The notes: generated by a model from the sequence alone, not told the origin. A stretch of DNA of 64,000 nucleotides from Synchiropus splendidus (GCF_027744825.2 NC_071350.1:558001-622000), one strand, 5' to 3'; positions 49,201-62,225 are shown, counted from the stretch's first letter. Program-made: numbers and translations.

Positions 49201-52107
49201 GTGCATTGTGCCATAACTTTTCAGGGAAGCTTCAGAACATGAAATTTTAACCTCCCACTATAGCAGAAAGGGTCTTTCTAGTAGTTGCACATCAAATCTA
49301 AGCTGTCTGAAGTGTTTTTCAAAAGTTATCAACACTTTTATGTTTGGCGTTCCGAAACCCACCTTATCTCAGGCTGAAAAGCGTTTTTGTGCATTGTGCC
49401 ATAACTTTTCAGGAAAGCTTCAGAACATGAAATTTTAACCTCCCACTATAGCAGAAAGGGTCTTTCTAGTAGTTGCACATCAAATCTAAACTGTCTGAAG
49501 TGTTTTTCCAAAGTTATTAACACTTTTATGTTTGGCGTTCCGAAACCCACCTTATCTCAGGCTGAAAAGCGTTTTTGTGCATTGTGCCATAACTTTTCAG
49601 GGAAGCTTCAGAACATGAAATTTTAACCTCTCACTATAGCAGAAAGGGTCTTTCTAGTAGTTGCACATCAAATCTAAACTGTCTTAAGTGTTTTTCCAAA
49701 GTTATCAACACTTTTATGTTTGGCGTTCCGAAACCCACCTTATCTCAGGCTGAAAAGCGTTTTTACGCATTGTGCCATAACTTTTCAGGGAAGCTTCAGA
49801 ACATGAAATTTTAACCTCCCACTATAGCAGAAAGGGTCTTTCTAGTAGGTGCACATCAAATCTAAGCTGTCTGAAGTGTTTTTCGAAAGTTATCAACACT
49901 TTTATGTTTGGCGTTCCGAAACCCACCTTATCTCAGGCTGAAAAGCGTTTTTGTGCATTGTGCCATAACTTTTCAGGGAAGCTTCAGAACATGAAATTTT
50001 AACCTCCCACTATAGCAGAAAGGGTCTTTCTAGTAGTTGCACATCAAATCTAAGCTGTCTGAAGTGTTTTTCAAAAGTTATCAACACTTTTATGTTTGGC
50101 GTTCCGAAACCCACCTTATCTCAGGCTGAAAAGCGTTTTTGTGCATTGTGCCATAACTTTTCAGGAAAGCTTCAGAACATGAAATTTTAACCTCCCACTA
50201 TAGCAGAAAGGGTCTTTCTAGTAGTTGCACATAAAATCTAAACTGTGTGAAGTGTTTTTCCAAAGTTATCAACACTTTTATGTTTGGCGTTCCGAAACCC
50301 ACCTTATCTCAGGCTGAAAAGCGTTTTTACGCATTGTGCCATAACTTTTCAGGGAAGCTTCAGAACATGAAATTTTAACCTCCCACTATAGCAGAAAGGG
50401 TCTTTCTAGTAGTTGCACATCAAATCTAAGCTCTCTGAAGTGTTTTTCGAAAGTTATCAACACTTTTATGTTTGGCGTTCCGAAACCCACCTTATCTCAG
50501 GCTGAAAAGCGTTTTTGTGCATTGTGCAATAACTTTTCAGGGAAGCTTCAGAACATGAAATTTTAACCTCCCACTATAGCAGAAAGGGTCTTTCTAGTAG
50601 TTGCACATCAAATCTAAACTGTCTGAAGTGTTTTTCCAAAGTTATCAACACTTTTATGTTTGGCGTTCCGAAACCCACCTTATCTCAGGCTGAAAAGCGT
50701 TTTTACGCATTGTGCCATAACTTTTCAGGGAAGCTTCAGAACATGAAATTTTAACCTCCCACTATAGCAGAAAGGGTCTTTCTAGTAGGTGCACATCAAA
50801 TCTAAGCTGTCTGAAGTGTTTTTCGAAAGTTATCAACACTTTTATGTTTGGCGTTCCGAAACCCACCTTATCTCAGGCTGAAAAGCGTTTTTGTGCATTG
50901 TGCCATAACTTTTCAGGGAAGCTTCAGAACATGAAATTTTAACCTCCCACTATAGCAGAAAGGGTCTTTCTAGTAGTTGCACATCAAATCTAAGCTGTCT
51001 GAAGTGTTTTTCAAAAGTTATCAACACTTTTATGTTTGGCGTTCCGAAACCCACCTTATCTCAGGCTGAAAAGCGTTTTTGTGCATTGTGCCATAACTTT
51101 TCAGGGAAGCTTCAGAACATGAAATTTTAACCTCCCACTATAGCAGAAAGGGTCTTTCTAGTAGTTGCACATCAAATCTAAACTGTCTGAAGTGTTTTTC
51201 CAAAGTTATCAACACTTTTATGTTTGGCGTTCCGAAACCCACCTTATCTCAGGCTGAAAAGCGTTTTTGTGCATTGTGCCATAACTTTTCAGGGAAGCTT
51301 CAGAACATGAAATTTTAACCTCCCACTATAGCAGAAAGGGTCTTTCTAGTAGTTGCACATCAAATCTAAACTGTCTGAAGTGTTTTTCCAAAGTTATCAA
51401 CACTTTTATGTTTGGCGTTCCGAAACCCACCTTATGTCAGGCTGAAAAGCGTTTTTACGCATTGTGCCATAACTTTTCAGGGAAGCTTCAGAACATGAAA
51501 TTTTAACCTCCCACTATAGCAGAAAGGGTCTTTCTAGTAGTTGCACATCAAATCTAAACTGTCTGAAGTGTTTTTCCAAAGTTATTAACACTTTTATGTT
51601 TGGCGTTCCGAAACCCACCTTATCTCAGGCTGAAAAGCGTTTTTACGCATTGTGCCATAACTTTTCAGGGAAGCTTCAGAACATGAAATTTTAACCTCCC
51701 ACTACAGCAGAAAGGGTCTTTCTAGTAGGTGCACATCAAATCTAAGCTGTCTGAAGTGTTTTTCGAAAGTTATCAACACTTTTATGTTTGGCGTTCCGAA
51801 ACCCACCTTATCTCAGGCTGAAAAGCGTTTTTGTGCATTGTGCCATAACTTTTCAGGGAAGCTTCAGAACATGAAATTTTAACCTCCCACTATAGCAGAA
51901 AGGGTCTTTCTAGTAGTTGCACATCAAATCTAAGCTGGATGAAGTGTTTTTCAAAAGTTATCAACACTTTTATGTTTGGAGTTCCGAAACCCACTTTATC
52001 TCAGGCTGAAAAGCGTTTTTGTGCATTGTGCCATAACTTTTCAGGAAAGCTTCAGAACATGAAATTTTAACCTCCCACTATAGCAGAAAGGGTCTTTCTA
52101 GTAGTTG
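46201..52107 (+). repeat. Satellite with a 20-monomer displacement (3760 bp)
   Basis: The acatAaaatc variant with aactgtGtg at 46471 recurs at 50231, exactly 3760 bp apart, each preceded by D(ggA) and followed by B through gtagT. The A, B(tacgc), G, D(ggA) run at 48.7-49.4 kb repeats that at 45.2-45.9 kb. Private changes include taaCTtccc near 47570, ctagtTgttg near 47967, ggtAtttct near 48521, cctcTcac near 49631 and cttatGtc near 51435. Confidence 0.75.
51920..52107 (+). repeat. Most divergent monomer noticed
   Basis: A class D(ggA) unit with several private changes in one monomer: agctgGAtg in place of agctgtctg, tttggAgttcc in place of tttggcgttcc, and cccacTttatc in place of cccaccttatc. 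No other unit that I compared has this many private substitutions together. Confidence 0.8.
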
Positions 52108-53608
52108 CACATCAAATCTAAACTGTGTGAAGTGTTTTTCCAAAGTTATCAACACTTTTATGTTTGGCGTTCCGAAACCCACCTTATCTCAGCCTGAAAA
52201 GCGTTTTTACGCATTGTGCCATAACTTTTCAGGGAAGCTTCAGAACATGAAATTTTAACCTCCCACTATAGCAGAAAGGGTCTTTCTAGTAGTTGCACAT
52301 CAAATCTAAGCTGTCTGAAGTGTTTTTCAAAAGTTATCAACACTTTTATGTTTGGCGTTCCGAAACCCACCTTATCTCAGGCTGAAAAGCGTTTTTGTGC
52401 ATTGTGCCATAACTTTTCAGGAAAGCTTCAGAACATGAAATTTTTAACCTTCCACTATAGCAGAAAGGGTCTTTCTAGTAGTTGCACATCAAATCTAAAC
52501 TGTCTGAAGTGTTTTTCTAAAGTTATCAACACTTTTATGTTTGGCGTTCCGAAACCCACCTTATCTCAGGCTGAAAAGCGTTTTTACGCATTGTGCCATA
52601 ACTTTTCAGGGAAGCTTCAGAACATGAAATTTTAACCTCCCACTATAGCAGAAAGGGTCTTTCTAGTAGTTGCACATCAAATCTAAACTGTCTGAAGTGT
52701 TTTTCCAAAGTTATTAACACTTTTATGTTTGGCGTTCCGAAACCCACCTTATCTCAGGCTGAAAAGCGTTTTTGTGCATTGTGCCATAACTTTTCAGGGA
52801 AGCTTCAGAACATGAAATTTTAACCTCCCACTATAGCAGAAAGGGTCTTTCTAGTAGTTGCACATCAAATCTAAACTGTCTGAAGTGTTTTTCCAAAGTT
52901 ATTAACACTTTTATGTTTGGCGTTCCGAAACCCACCTTATCTCAGGCTGAAAAGCGTTTTTGTGCATTGTGCCATAACTTTTCAGGAAAGCTTCAGAACA
53001 TGAAATTTTTAACCTTCCACTATAGCAGAAAGGGTCTTTCTAGTAGTTGCACATCAAATCTAAACTGTCTGAAGTGTTTTTCTAAAGTTATCAACACTTT
53101 TATGTTTGGCGTTCCGAAACCCACCTTATCTCAGGCTGAAAAGCGTTTTTACGCATTGTGCCATAACTTTTCAGGGAAGCTTCAGAACATGAAATTTTAA
53201 CCTCCCACTATAGCAGAAAGGGTCTTTCTAGTAGTTGCACATCAAATCTAAACTGTCTGAAGTGTTTTTCCAAAGTTATTAACACTTTTATGTTTGGCGT
53301 TCCGAAACCCACCTTATCTCAGGCTGAAAAGCGTTTTTGTGCATTGTGCCATAACTTTTCAGGGAAGCTTCAGAACATGAAATTTTAACCTCCCACTATA
53401 GCAGAAAGGGTCTTTCTAGTAGTTGCACATCAAATCTAAACTGTCTGAAGTGTTTTTCCAAAGTTATTAACACTTTTATGTTTGGCGTTCCGAAACCCAC
53501 CTTATCTCAGGCTGAAAAGCGTTTTTGTGCATTGTGCCATAACTTTTCAGGGAAGCTTCAGAACATGAAATTTTAACCTCCCACTATAGCAGAAAGGGTC
53601 TTTCTAGT
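52108..53608 (+). repeat. 3-mer tandem duplication carrying a 1-bp insertion, 565 bp
   Basis: A unit with gaaattttTaaccTtcc (one extra T plus a C-to-T change), followed by a cTaaag unit and class C units, occurs at about 52440 and again at about 53005, 565 bp apart (3 x 188 + 1). The same unit pair recurs near 58457. The left unit, with ctcagCctg at 52192, has its homologue at 58210. The extra base keeps frame across the junction, giving identical 95-codon open frames at 52348, 52913 and 58366. Confidence 0.85.
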
Positions 53609-55030
53609 AGTTGCACATCAAATCTAAACTGTCTGAAGTGTTTTTCCAAAGTTATCAACACTTTTATGTTTGGCGTTCCGAAACCCACCTTATCTCAGGC
53701 TGAAAAGCGTTTTTGTGCATTGTGCCATAACTTTTCAGGAAAGCTTCAGAACATGAAATTTTAACCTCCCACTATAGCAGAAAGGGTCTTTCTAGTAGTT
53801 GCACATCAAATCTAAGCTCTCTGAAGTGTTTTTCGAAAGTTATCAACACTTTTATGTTTGGCGTTCCGAAACCCACCTTATCTCAGGCTGAAAAGCGTTT
53901 TTGTGCATTGTGCCATAACTTTTCAGGGAAGCTTCACAACATGAAATTTTAACCTCCCACTATAGCAGAAAGGGTCTTTCTAGTAGTTGCACATCAAATC
54001 TAAACTGTCTGAAGTGTTTTTCCAAAGTTATCAACACTTTTATGTTTGGCGTTCCGAAACCCACCTTATCTCAGGCTGAAAAGCGTTTTTGTGCATTGTG
54101 CCATAACTTTTCAGGGAAGCTTCAGAACATGAAATTTTAACCTCCCACTATAGCAGAAAGGGTCTTTCTAGTAGTTGCACATCAACTCTAAGCTCTCTGA
54201 AGTGTTTTTCAAAAGTTATCAACACTTTTATGTTTGGCGTTCCGAAACCCACCTTATCTTAGGCTGAAAAGCGTTTTTGTGCATTGTGCCATAACTTTTC
54301 AGGGAAGCTTCAGAACATGAAATTTTAACCTCCCACTATAGCAGAAAGGGTCTTTCTAGTAGTTGCACATCAAATCTAAACTGTCTGAAGTGTTTTTCCA
54401 AAGTTATTAACACTTTTATGTTTGGCGTTCCGAAACCCACCTTATCTCAGGCTGAAAAGCGTTTTTGTGCATTGTGCCATAACTTTTCAGGGAAGCTTCA
54501 GAACATGAAATTTTAACCTCCCACTATAGCAGAAAGGGTCTTTCTAGTAGTTGCACATCAAATCTAAACTGTCTGAAGTGTTTTTCCAAAGTTATCAACA
54601 CTTTTATGTTTGGCGTTCCGAATCCCACCTTATCTCAGGCTGAAAAGCGTTTTTACGCATTGTGCCATAACTTTTCAGGGAAGCTTCAGAACATGAAATT
54701 TTAACCTCCCACTATAGCAGAAAGGGTCTTTCTAGTAGGTGCACATCAAATCTAAGCTGTCTGAAGTGTTTTTCGAAAGTTATCAACACTTTTATGTTTG
54801 GCGTTCCGAAACCCACCTTATCTCAGGCTGAAAAGCGTTTTTGTGCATTGTGCCATAACTTTTCAGGGAAGCTTCAGAACATGAAATTTTAACCTCCCAC
54901 TATAGCAGAAAGGGTCTTTCTAGTAGTTGCACATCAAATCTAAGCTGTCTGAAGTGTTTTTCAAAAGTTATCAACACTTTTATGTTTGGCGTTCCGAAAC
55001 CCACCTTATCTCAGGCTGAAAAGCGTTTTT
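53609..55030 (+). repeat. Cassette T, copy 1 (copies at 59250 and 61319)
   Basis: Unit order: F(ggA), B with cttcaCaac, F, a catcaaCtct unit with agctctctg plus caaaag and atctTagg, C, A with cgaaTccc, G, D. Markers recur 5641 bp away (30 monomers plus the 1-bp insertion near 58456): cttcaCaac 53937/59578, atctTagg about 54258/59899 and cgaatccc 54620/60261. The agctCtctg plus caaaag unit looks like an exchange between B and D. Confidence 0.87.
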
Positions 55031-58000
55031 GTGCATTGTGCCATAACTTTTCAGGAAAGCTTCAGAACATGAAATTTTAACCTCCCACTATAGCAGAAAG
55101 GGTCTTTCTAGTAGTTGCACATAAAATCTAAACTGTGTGAAGTGTTTTTCCAAAGTTATCAACACTTTTATGTTTGGCGTTCCGAAACCCACCTTATCTC
55201 AGGCTGAAAAGCGTTTTTACGCATTGTGCCATAACTTTTCAGGGAAGCTTCAGAACATGAAATTTTAACCTCCCACTATAGCAGAAAGGGTCTTTCTAGT
55301 AGTTGCACATCAAATCTAAGCTCTCTGAAGTGTTTTTCGAAAGTTATCAACACTTTTATGTTTGGCGTTCCGAAACCCACCTTATCTCAGGCTGAAAAGC
55401 GTTTTTGTGCATTGTGCCATAACTTTTCAGGGAAGCTTCAGAACATGAAATTTTAACCTCCCACTATAGCAGAAAGGGTCTTTCTAGTAGTTGCACATCA
55501 AATCTAAACTGTCTGAAGTGTTTTTCCAAAGTTATCAACACTTTTATGTTTGGCGTTCCGAAACCCACCTTATCTCAGGCTGAAAAGCGTTTTTACGCAT
55601 TGTGCCATAACTTTTCAGGGAAGCTTCAGAACATGAAATTTTAACCTCCCACTATAGCAGAAAGGGTCTTTCTAGTAGTTGCACATCAAATCTAAACTGT
55701 CTGAAGTGTTTTTCCAAAGTTATTAACACTTTTATGTTTGGCGTTCCGAAACCCACCTTATCTCAGGCTGAAAAGCGTTTTTGTGCATTGTGCCATAACT
55801 TTTCAGGGAAGCTTCAGAACATGAAATTTTAACCTCCCACTATAGCAGAAAGGGTCTTTCTAGTAGTTGCACATCAAATCTAAACTGTCTGAAGTGTTTT
55901 TCCAAAGTTATCAACACTTTTATGTTTGGCGTTCCGAAACCCACCTTATCTCAGGCTGAAAAGCGTTTTTACGCATTGTGCCATAACTTTTCAGGGAAGC
56001 TTCAGAACATGAAATTTTAACCTCCCACTATAGCAGAAAGGGTCTTTCTAGTAGGTGCACATCAAATCTAAGCTGTCTGAAGTGTTTTTCGAAAGTTATC
56101 AACACTTTTATGTTTGGCGTTCCGAAACCCACCTTATCTCAGGCTGAAAAGCGTTTTTGTGCATTGTGCCATAACTTTTCAGGGAAGCTTCAGAACATGA
56201 AATTTTAACCTCCCACTATAGCAGAAAGGGTCTTTCTAGTAGTTGCACATCAAATCTAAGCTGTCTGAAGTGTTTTTCAAAAGTTATCAACACTTTTATG
56301 TTTGGCGTTCCGAAACCCACCTTATCTCAGGCTGAAAAGCGTTTTTGTGCATTGTGCCATAACTTTTCAGGGAAGCTTCAGAACATGAAATTTTAACCTC
56401 CCACTATAGCAGAAAGGGTCTTTCTAGTAGTTGCACATCAAATCTAAACTGTCTGAAGGGTTTTTCCAAAGTTATTAACACTTTTATGTTTGGCGTTCCG
56501 AAACCCACCTTATCTCAGGCTGAAAAGCGTTTTTGTGCATTGTGCCATAACTTTTCAGGAAAGCTTCAGAACATGAAATTTTAACCTCCCACTATAGCAG
56601 AAAGGGTCTTTCTAGTAGTTGCACATAAAATCTAAACTGTGTGAAGTGTTTTTCCAAAGTTATCAACACTTTTATGTTTGGCGTTCCGAAACCCACCTTA
56701 TCTCAGGCTGAAAAGCGTTTTTACGCATTGTGCCATAACTTTTCAGGGAAGCTTCAGAACATGAAATTTTAACCTCCCACTATAGCAGAAAGGGTCTTTC
56801 TAGTAGTTGCACATCAAATCTAAGCTCTCTGAAGTGTTTTTCGAAAGTTATCAACACTTTTATGTTTGGCGTTCCGAAACCCACCTTATCTCAGGCTGAA
56901 AAGCGTTTCTGTGCATTGTGCCATAACTTTTCAGGGAAGCTTCAGAACATGAAATTTTAACCTCCCACTATAGCAGAAAGGGTCTTTCTAGTAGTTGCAC
57001 ATCAAATCTAAACTGTCTGAAGTGTTTTTCCAAAGTTATCAACACTTTTATGTTTGGCGTTCCGAAACCCACCTTATCTCAGGCTGAAAAGCGTTTTTAC
57101 GCATTGTGCCATAACTTTTCAGGGAAGCTTCAGAACATGAAATTTTAACCTCCCACTATAGCAGAAAGGGTCTTTCTAGTAGTTGCACATCAAATCTAAA
57201 CTGTCTGAAGTGTTTTTCCAAAGTTATTAACACTTTTATGTTTGGCGTTCCGAAACCCACCTTATCTCAGGCTGAAAAGCGTTTTTGTGCATTGTGCCAT
57301 AACTTTTCAGGGAAGCTTCAGAACATGAAATTTTAACCTCCCACTATAGCAGAAAGGGTCTTTCTAGTAGTTGCACATCAAATCTAAACTGTCTGAAGTG
57401 TTTTTCCAAAGTTATCAACACTTTTATGTTTGGCGTTCCGAAACCCACCTTATCTCAGGCTGAAAAGCGTTTTTACGCATTGTGCCATAACTTTTCAGGG
57501 AAGCTTCAGAACATGAAATTTTAACCTCCCACTATAGCAGAAAGGGTCTTTCTAGTAGGTGCACATCAAATCTAAGCTGTCTGAAGTGTTTTTCGAAAGT
57601 TATCAACACTTTTATGTTTGGCGTTCCGAAACCCACCTTATCTCAGGCTGAAAAGCGTTTTTGTGCATTGTGCCATAACTTTTCAGGGAAGCTTCAGAAC
57701 ATGAAATTTTAACCTCCCACTATAGCAGAAAGGGTCTTTCTAGTAGTTGCACATCAAATCTAAGCTGTCTGAAGTGTTTTTCAAAAGTTATCAACACTTT
57801 TATGTTTGGCGTTCCGAAACCCACCTTATCTCAGGCTGAAAAGCGTTTTTGTGCATTGTGCCATAACTTTTCAGGGAAGCTTCAGAACATGAAATTTTAA
57901 CCTCCCACTATAGCAGAAAGGGTCTTTCTAGTAGTTGCACATCAAATCTAAACTGTCTGAAGGGTTTTTCCAAAGTTATTAACACTTTTATGTTTGGCGT

Positions 58001-58063
58001 TCCGAAACCCACCTTATCTCAGGCTGAAAAGCGTTTTTGTGCATTGTGCCATAACTTTTCAGG
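54973..58063 (+). repeat. 8-mer higher-order repeat, 1504 bp, about 2.1 copies
   Basis: Unit order: acatAaaatc unit, B (after gtagT), A(gtagT), C, A(gtagG), G, D, C with gaagGg. Markers: acatAaaatc 55121/56625 and gaagGg 56459/57963, each 1504 bp apart. Identity begins after m43 of the unit at 54930 and ends at m127 of the unit at 57938 (ggA against ggG). A private gtttCtg near 56909 is in the second copy only. Confidence 0.9.
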
Positions 58064-59249
58064 GAAGCTTCAGAACATGAAATTTTAACCTCCCACTATA
58101 GCAGAAAGGGTCTTTCTAGTAGTTGCACATCAAATCTAAACTGTCTGAAGTGTTTTTCCAAAGTTATCAACACTTTTATGTTTGGCGTTCCGAAACCCAC
58201 CTTATCTCAGCCTGAAAAGCGTTTTTACGCATTGTGCCATAACTTTTCAGGGAAGCTTCAGAACATGAAATTTTAACCTCCCACTATAGCAGAAAGGGTC
58301 TTTCTAGTAGTTGCACATCAAATCTATGCTGTCTGAAGTGTTTTTCAAAAGTTATCAACACTTTTATGTTTGGCGTTCCGAAACCCACCTTATCTCAGGC
58401 TGAAAAGCGTTTTTGTGCATTGTGCCATAACTTTTCAGGAAAGCTTCAGAACATGAAATTTTTAACCTTCCACTATAGCAGAAAGGGTCTTTCTAGTAGT
58501 TGCACATCAAATCTAAACTGTCTGAAGTGTTTTTCTAAAGTTATCAACACTTTTATGTTTGGCGTTCCGAAACCCACCTTATCTCAGGCTGAAAAGCGTT
58601 TTTACGCATTGTGCCATAACTTTTCAGGGAAGCTTCAGAACATGAAATTTTAACCTCCCACTATAGCAGAAAGGGTCTTTCTAGTAGTTGCACATCAAAT
58701 CTAAACTGTCTGAAGTGTTTTTCCAAAGTTATTAACACTTTTATGTTTGGCGTTCCGAAACCCAACTTATCTCAGGCTGAAAAGCGTTTTTGTGCATTGT
58801 GCCATAACTTTTCAGGGAAGCTTCAGAACATGAAATTTTAACCTCCCACTATAGCAGAAAGGGTCTTTCTAGTAGTTGCACATCAAATCTAAACTGTCTG
58901 AAGTGTTTTTCCAAAGTTATTAACACTTTTATGTTTGGCGTTCCGAAACCCACCTTATCTCAGGCTGAAAAGCGTTTTTGTGCATTGTGCCATAACTTTT
59001 CAGGGAAGCTTCAGAACATGAAATTTTAACCTCCCACTATAGCAGAAAGGGTCTTTCTAGCAGTTGCACATCAAATCTAAACTGTCTGAAGTGTTTTTCC
59101 AAAGTTATCAACACTTTTATGTTTGGCGTTCCGAAACCCACCTTATCTCAGGCTGAAAAGCGTTTTTGTGCATTGTGCCATAACTTTTCAGGGAAGCTTC
59201 AGAACATGAAATTTTAACCTCCCACTATAGCAGAAAGGGTCTTTCTAGC
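58064..59249 (+). repeat. Copy of the 52.1-53.3 kb stretch plus a ctagCag pair
   Basis: It contains ctcagCctg (58210) and the unit with gaaattttTaaccTtcc (about 58456, 189 bp), matching 52.2-52.5 kb. Two successive monomers end or begin with ctagCagttg (near 59060 and 59249), a one-monomer duplication. Private changes: tctaTgctg near 58326 and cccaActt near 58765. Confidence 0.8.
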
Positions 59250-60671
59250 AGTTGCACATCAAATCTAAACTGTCTGAAGTGTTTTTCCAAAGTTATCAAC
59301 ACTTTTATGTTTGGCGTTCCGAAACCCACCTTATCTCAGGCTGAAAAGCGTTTTTGTGCATTGTGCCATAACTTTTCAGGAAAGCTTCAGAACATGAAAT
59401 TTTAACCTCCCACTATAGCAGAAAGGGTCTTTCTAGTAGTTGCACATCAAATCTAAGCTCTCTGAAGTGTTTTTCGAAAGTTATCAACACTTTTATGTTT
59501 GGCGTTCCGAAACCCACCTTATCTCAGGCTGAAAAGCGTTTTTGTGCATTGTGCCATAACTTTTCAGGGAAGCTTCACAACATGAAATTTTAACCTCCCA
59601 CTATAGCAGAAAGGGTCTTTCTAGTAGTTGCACATCAAATCTAAACTGTCTGAAGTGTTTTTCCAAAGTTATCAACACTTTTATGTTTGGCGTTCCGAAA
59701 CCCACCTTATCTCAGGCTGAAAAGCGTTTTTGTGCATTGTGCCATAACTTTTCAGGGAAGCTTCAGAACATGAAATTTTAACCTCCCACTATAGCAGAAA
59801 GGGTCTTTCTAGTAGTTGCACATCAACTCTAAGCTCTCTGAAGTGTTTTTCAAAAGTTATCAACACTTTTATGTTTGGCGTTCCGAAACCCACCTTATCT
59901 TAGGCTGAAAAGCGTTTTTGTGCATTGTGCCATAACTTTTCAGGGAAGCTTCAGAACATGAAATTTTAACCTCCCACTATAGCAGAAAGGGTCTTTCTAG
60001 TAGTTGCACATCAAATCTAAACTGTCTGAAGTGTTTTTCCAAAGTTATTAACACTTTTATGTTTGGCGTTCCGAAACCCACCTTATCTCAGGCTGAAAAG
60101 CGTTTTTGTGCATTGTGCCATAACTTTTCAGGGAAGCTTCAGAACATGAAATTTTAACCTCCCACTATAGCAGAAAGGGTCTTTCTAGTAGTTGCACATC
60201 AAATCTAAACTGTCTGAAGTGTTTTTCCAAAGTTATCAACACTTTTATGTTTGGCGTTCCGAATCCCACCTTATCTCAGGCTGAAAAGCGTTTTTACGCA
60301 TTGTGCCATAACTTTTCAGGGAAGCTTCAGAACATGAAATTTTAACCTCCCACTATAGCAGAAAGGGTCTTTCTAGTAGGTGCACATCAAATCTAAGCTG
60401 TCTGAAGTGTTTTTCGAAAGTTATCAACGCTTTTATGTTTGGCGCTCCGAAACCCACCTTATCTCAGGCTGAAAAGCGTTTTTGTGCATTGTGCCATAAC
60501 TTTTCAGGGAAGCTTCAGAACATGAAATTTTAACCTCCCACTATAGCAGAAAGGGTCTTTCTAGTAGTTGCACATCAAATCTAAGCTGTCTGAAGTGTTT
60601 TTCAAAAGTTATCAACACTTTTATGTTTGGCGTTCCGAAACCCACCTTATCTCAGGCTGAAAAGCGTTTTT
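59250..60671 (+). repeat. Cassette T, copy 2
   Basis: Collinear with 53609-55030 at +5641 bp. Copy-specific changes: caacGcttt near 60429 and ggcgCtccg near 60445, both in the G unit. Identity ends at m102 of the following D unit, which has AC instead of GT. Confidence 0.87.
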
Positions 60672-61318
60672 ACGCATTGTGCCATAACTTTTCAGGGAAG
60701 CTTCAGAACATGAAATTTTAACCTCCCACTATAGCAGAAAGGGTCTTTCTAGTAGTTGCACATCAAATCTAAACTGTCTGAAGTGTTTTTCGAAAGTTAT
60801 CAACACTTTTATGTTTTGGCGTTCCGAAACCCACCTTATCTCAGGCTGAAAAGCGTTTTTGTGCATTGTGCCATAACTTTTCAGGGAAGCTTCAGAACAT
60901 GAAATTTTAACCTCCCACTATAGCAGAAAGGGTCTTTCTAGTAGTTGCACATCAAATCTAAGCTGTCTGAAGTGTTTTTCAAAAGTTATCAACACTTTTA
61001 TGTTTGGCGTTCCGAAACCCACCTTATCTCAGGCTGAAAAGCGTTTTTGTGCATTGTGCCATAACTTTTCAGGGAAGCTTCAGAACATGAAATTTTAACC
61101 TCCCACTATAGCAGAAAGGGTCTTTCTAGTAGTTGCACATCAAATCTAAACTGTCTGAAGTGTTTTTCCAAAGTTATTAACACTTTTATGTTTGGCGTTC
61201 CGAAACCCACCTTATCTCAGGCTGAAAAGCGTTTTTGTGCATTGTGCCATAACTTTTCAGGGAAGCTTCAGAACATGAAATTTTAACCTCCCACTATAGC
61301 AGAAAGGGTCTTTCTAGT
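60672..61318 (+). repeat. Linking monomers with a 1-bp insertion and an exchange-like unit
   Basis: The unit starting near 60759 joins aactg at m15 with cgaaag at m33-38, a combination otherwise absent, and has an extra T (atgttTtggcg, near 60813) making it 189 bp. D and C units follow. Confidence 0.8.
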
Positions 61319-62176
61319 AGTTGCACATCAAATCTAAACTGTCTGAAGTGTTTTTCCAAAGTTATCAACACTTTTATGTTTGGCGTTCCGAAACCCACCT
61401 TATCTCAGGCTGAAAAGCGTTTTTGTGCATTGTGCCATAACTTTTCAGGAAAGCTTCAGAACATGAAATTTTAACCTCCCACTATAGCAGAAAGGGTCTT
61501 TCTAGTAGTTGCACATCAAATCTAAGCTCTCTGAAGTGTTTTTCGAAAGTTATCAACACTTTTATGTTTGGCGTTCCGAAACCCACCTTATCTCAGGCTG
61601 AAAAGCGTTTTTGTGCATTGTGCCATAACTTTTCAGGGAAGCTTCACAACATGAAATTTTAACCTCCCACTATAGCAGAAAGGGTCTTTCTAGTAGTTGC
61701 ACATCAAATCTAAACTGTCTGAAGTGTTTTTCCAAAGTTATCAACACTTTTATGTTTGGCGTTCCGAAACCCACCTTATCTCAGGCTGAAAAGCGTTTTT
61801 GTGCATTGTGCCATAACTTTTCAGGGAAGCTTCAGAACATGAAATTTTAACCTCCCACTATAGCAGAAAGGGTCTTTCTAGTAGTTGCACATCAACTCTA
61901 AGCTCTCTGAAGTGTTTTTCAAAAGTTATCAACACTTTTATGTTTGGCGTTCCGAAACCCACCTTATCTCAGGCTGAAAAGCGTTTTTGTGCATTGTGCC
62001 ATAACTTTTCAGGGAAGCTTCAGAACATGAAATTTTAACCTCCCACTATAGCAGAAAGGGTCTTTCTAGTAGTTGCACATCAAATCTAAACTGTCTGAAG
62101 TGTTTTTCCAAAGTTATTAACACTTTTATGTTTGGCGTTCCGAAACCCACCTTATCTCAGGCTGAAAAGCGTTTTT
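61319..62176 (+). repeat. Cassette T, copy 3 (shortened)
   Basis: It matches the first four to five units of copy 2 at +2069 bp (11 monomers plus the insertion near 60813): cttcaCaac 59578/61647 and catcaaCtct about 59823/61892. It differs by atctCagg instead of atctTagg near 61970 and diverges at m102 of the class C unit at 62076. Confidence 0.87.
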
Positions 62177-62225
62177 ACGCATTGTGCCATAACTTTTCAG
62201 GGAAGCTTCAGAACATGAAATTTTT

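Noticed and set aside
52348..52635. 95-codon open frames at 52348, 52913 and 58366, and a 77-codon frame at 43377
   Set aside because: The 1-bp insertion that makes a 189-bp monomer holds the frame for one extra unit. The product would be two near-identical satellite translations end to end. This is an arithmetic effect of the repeat length.
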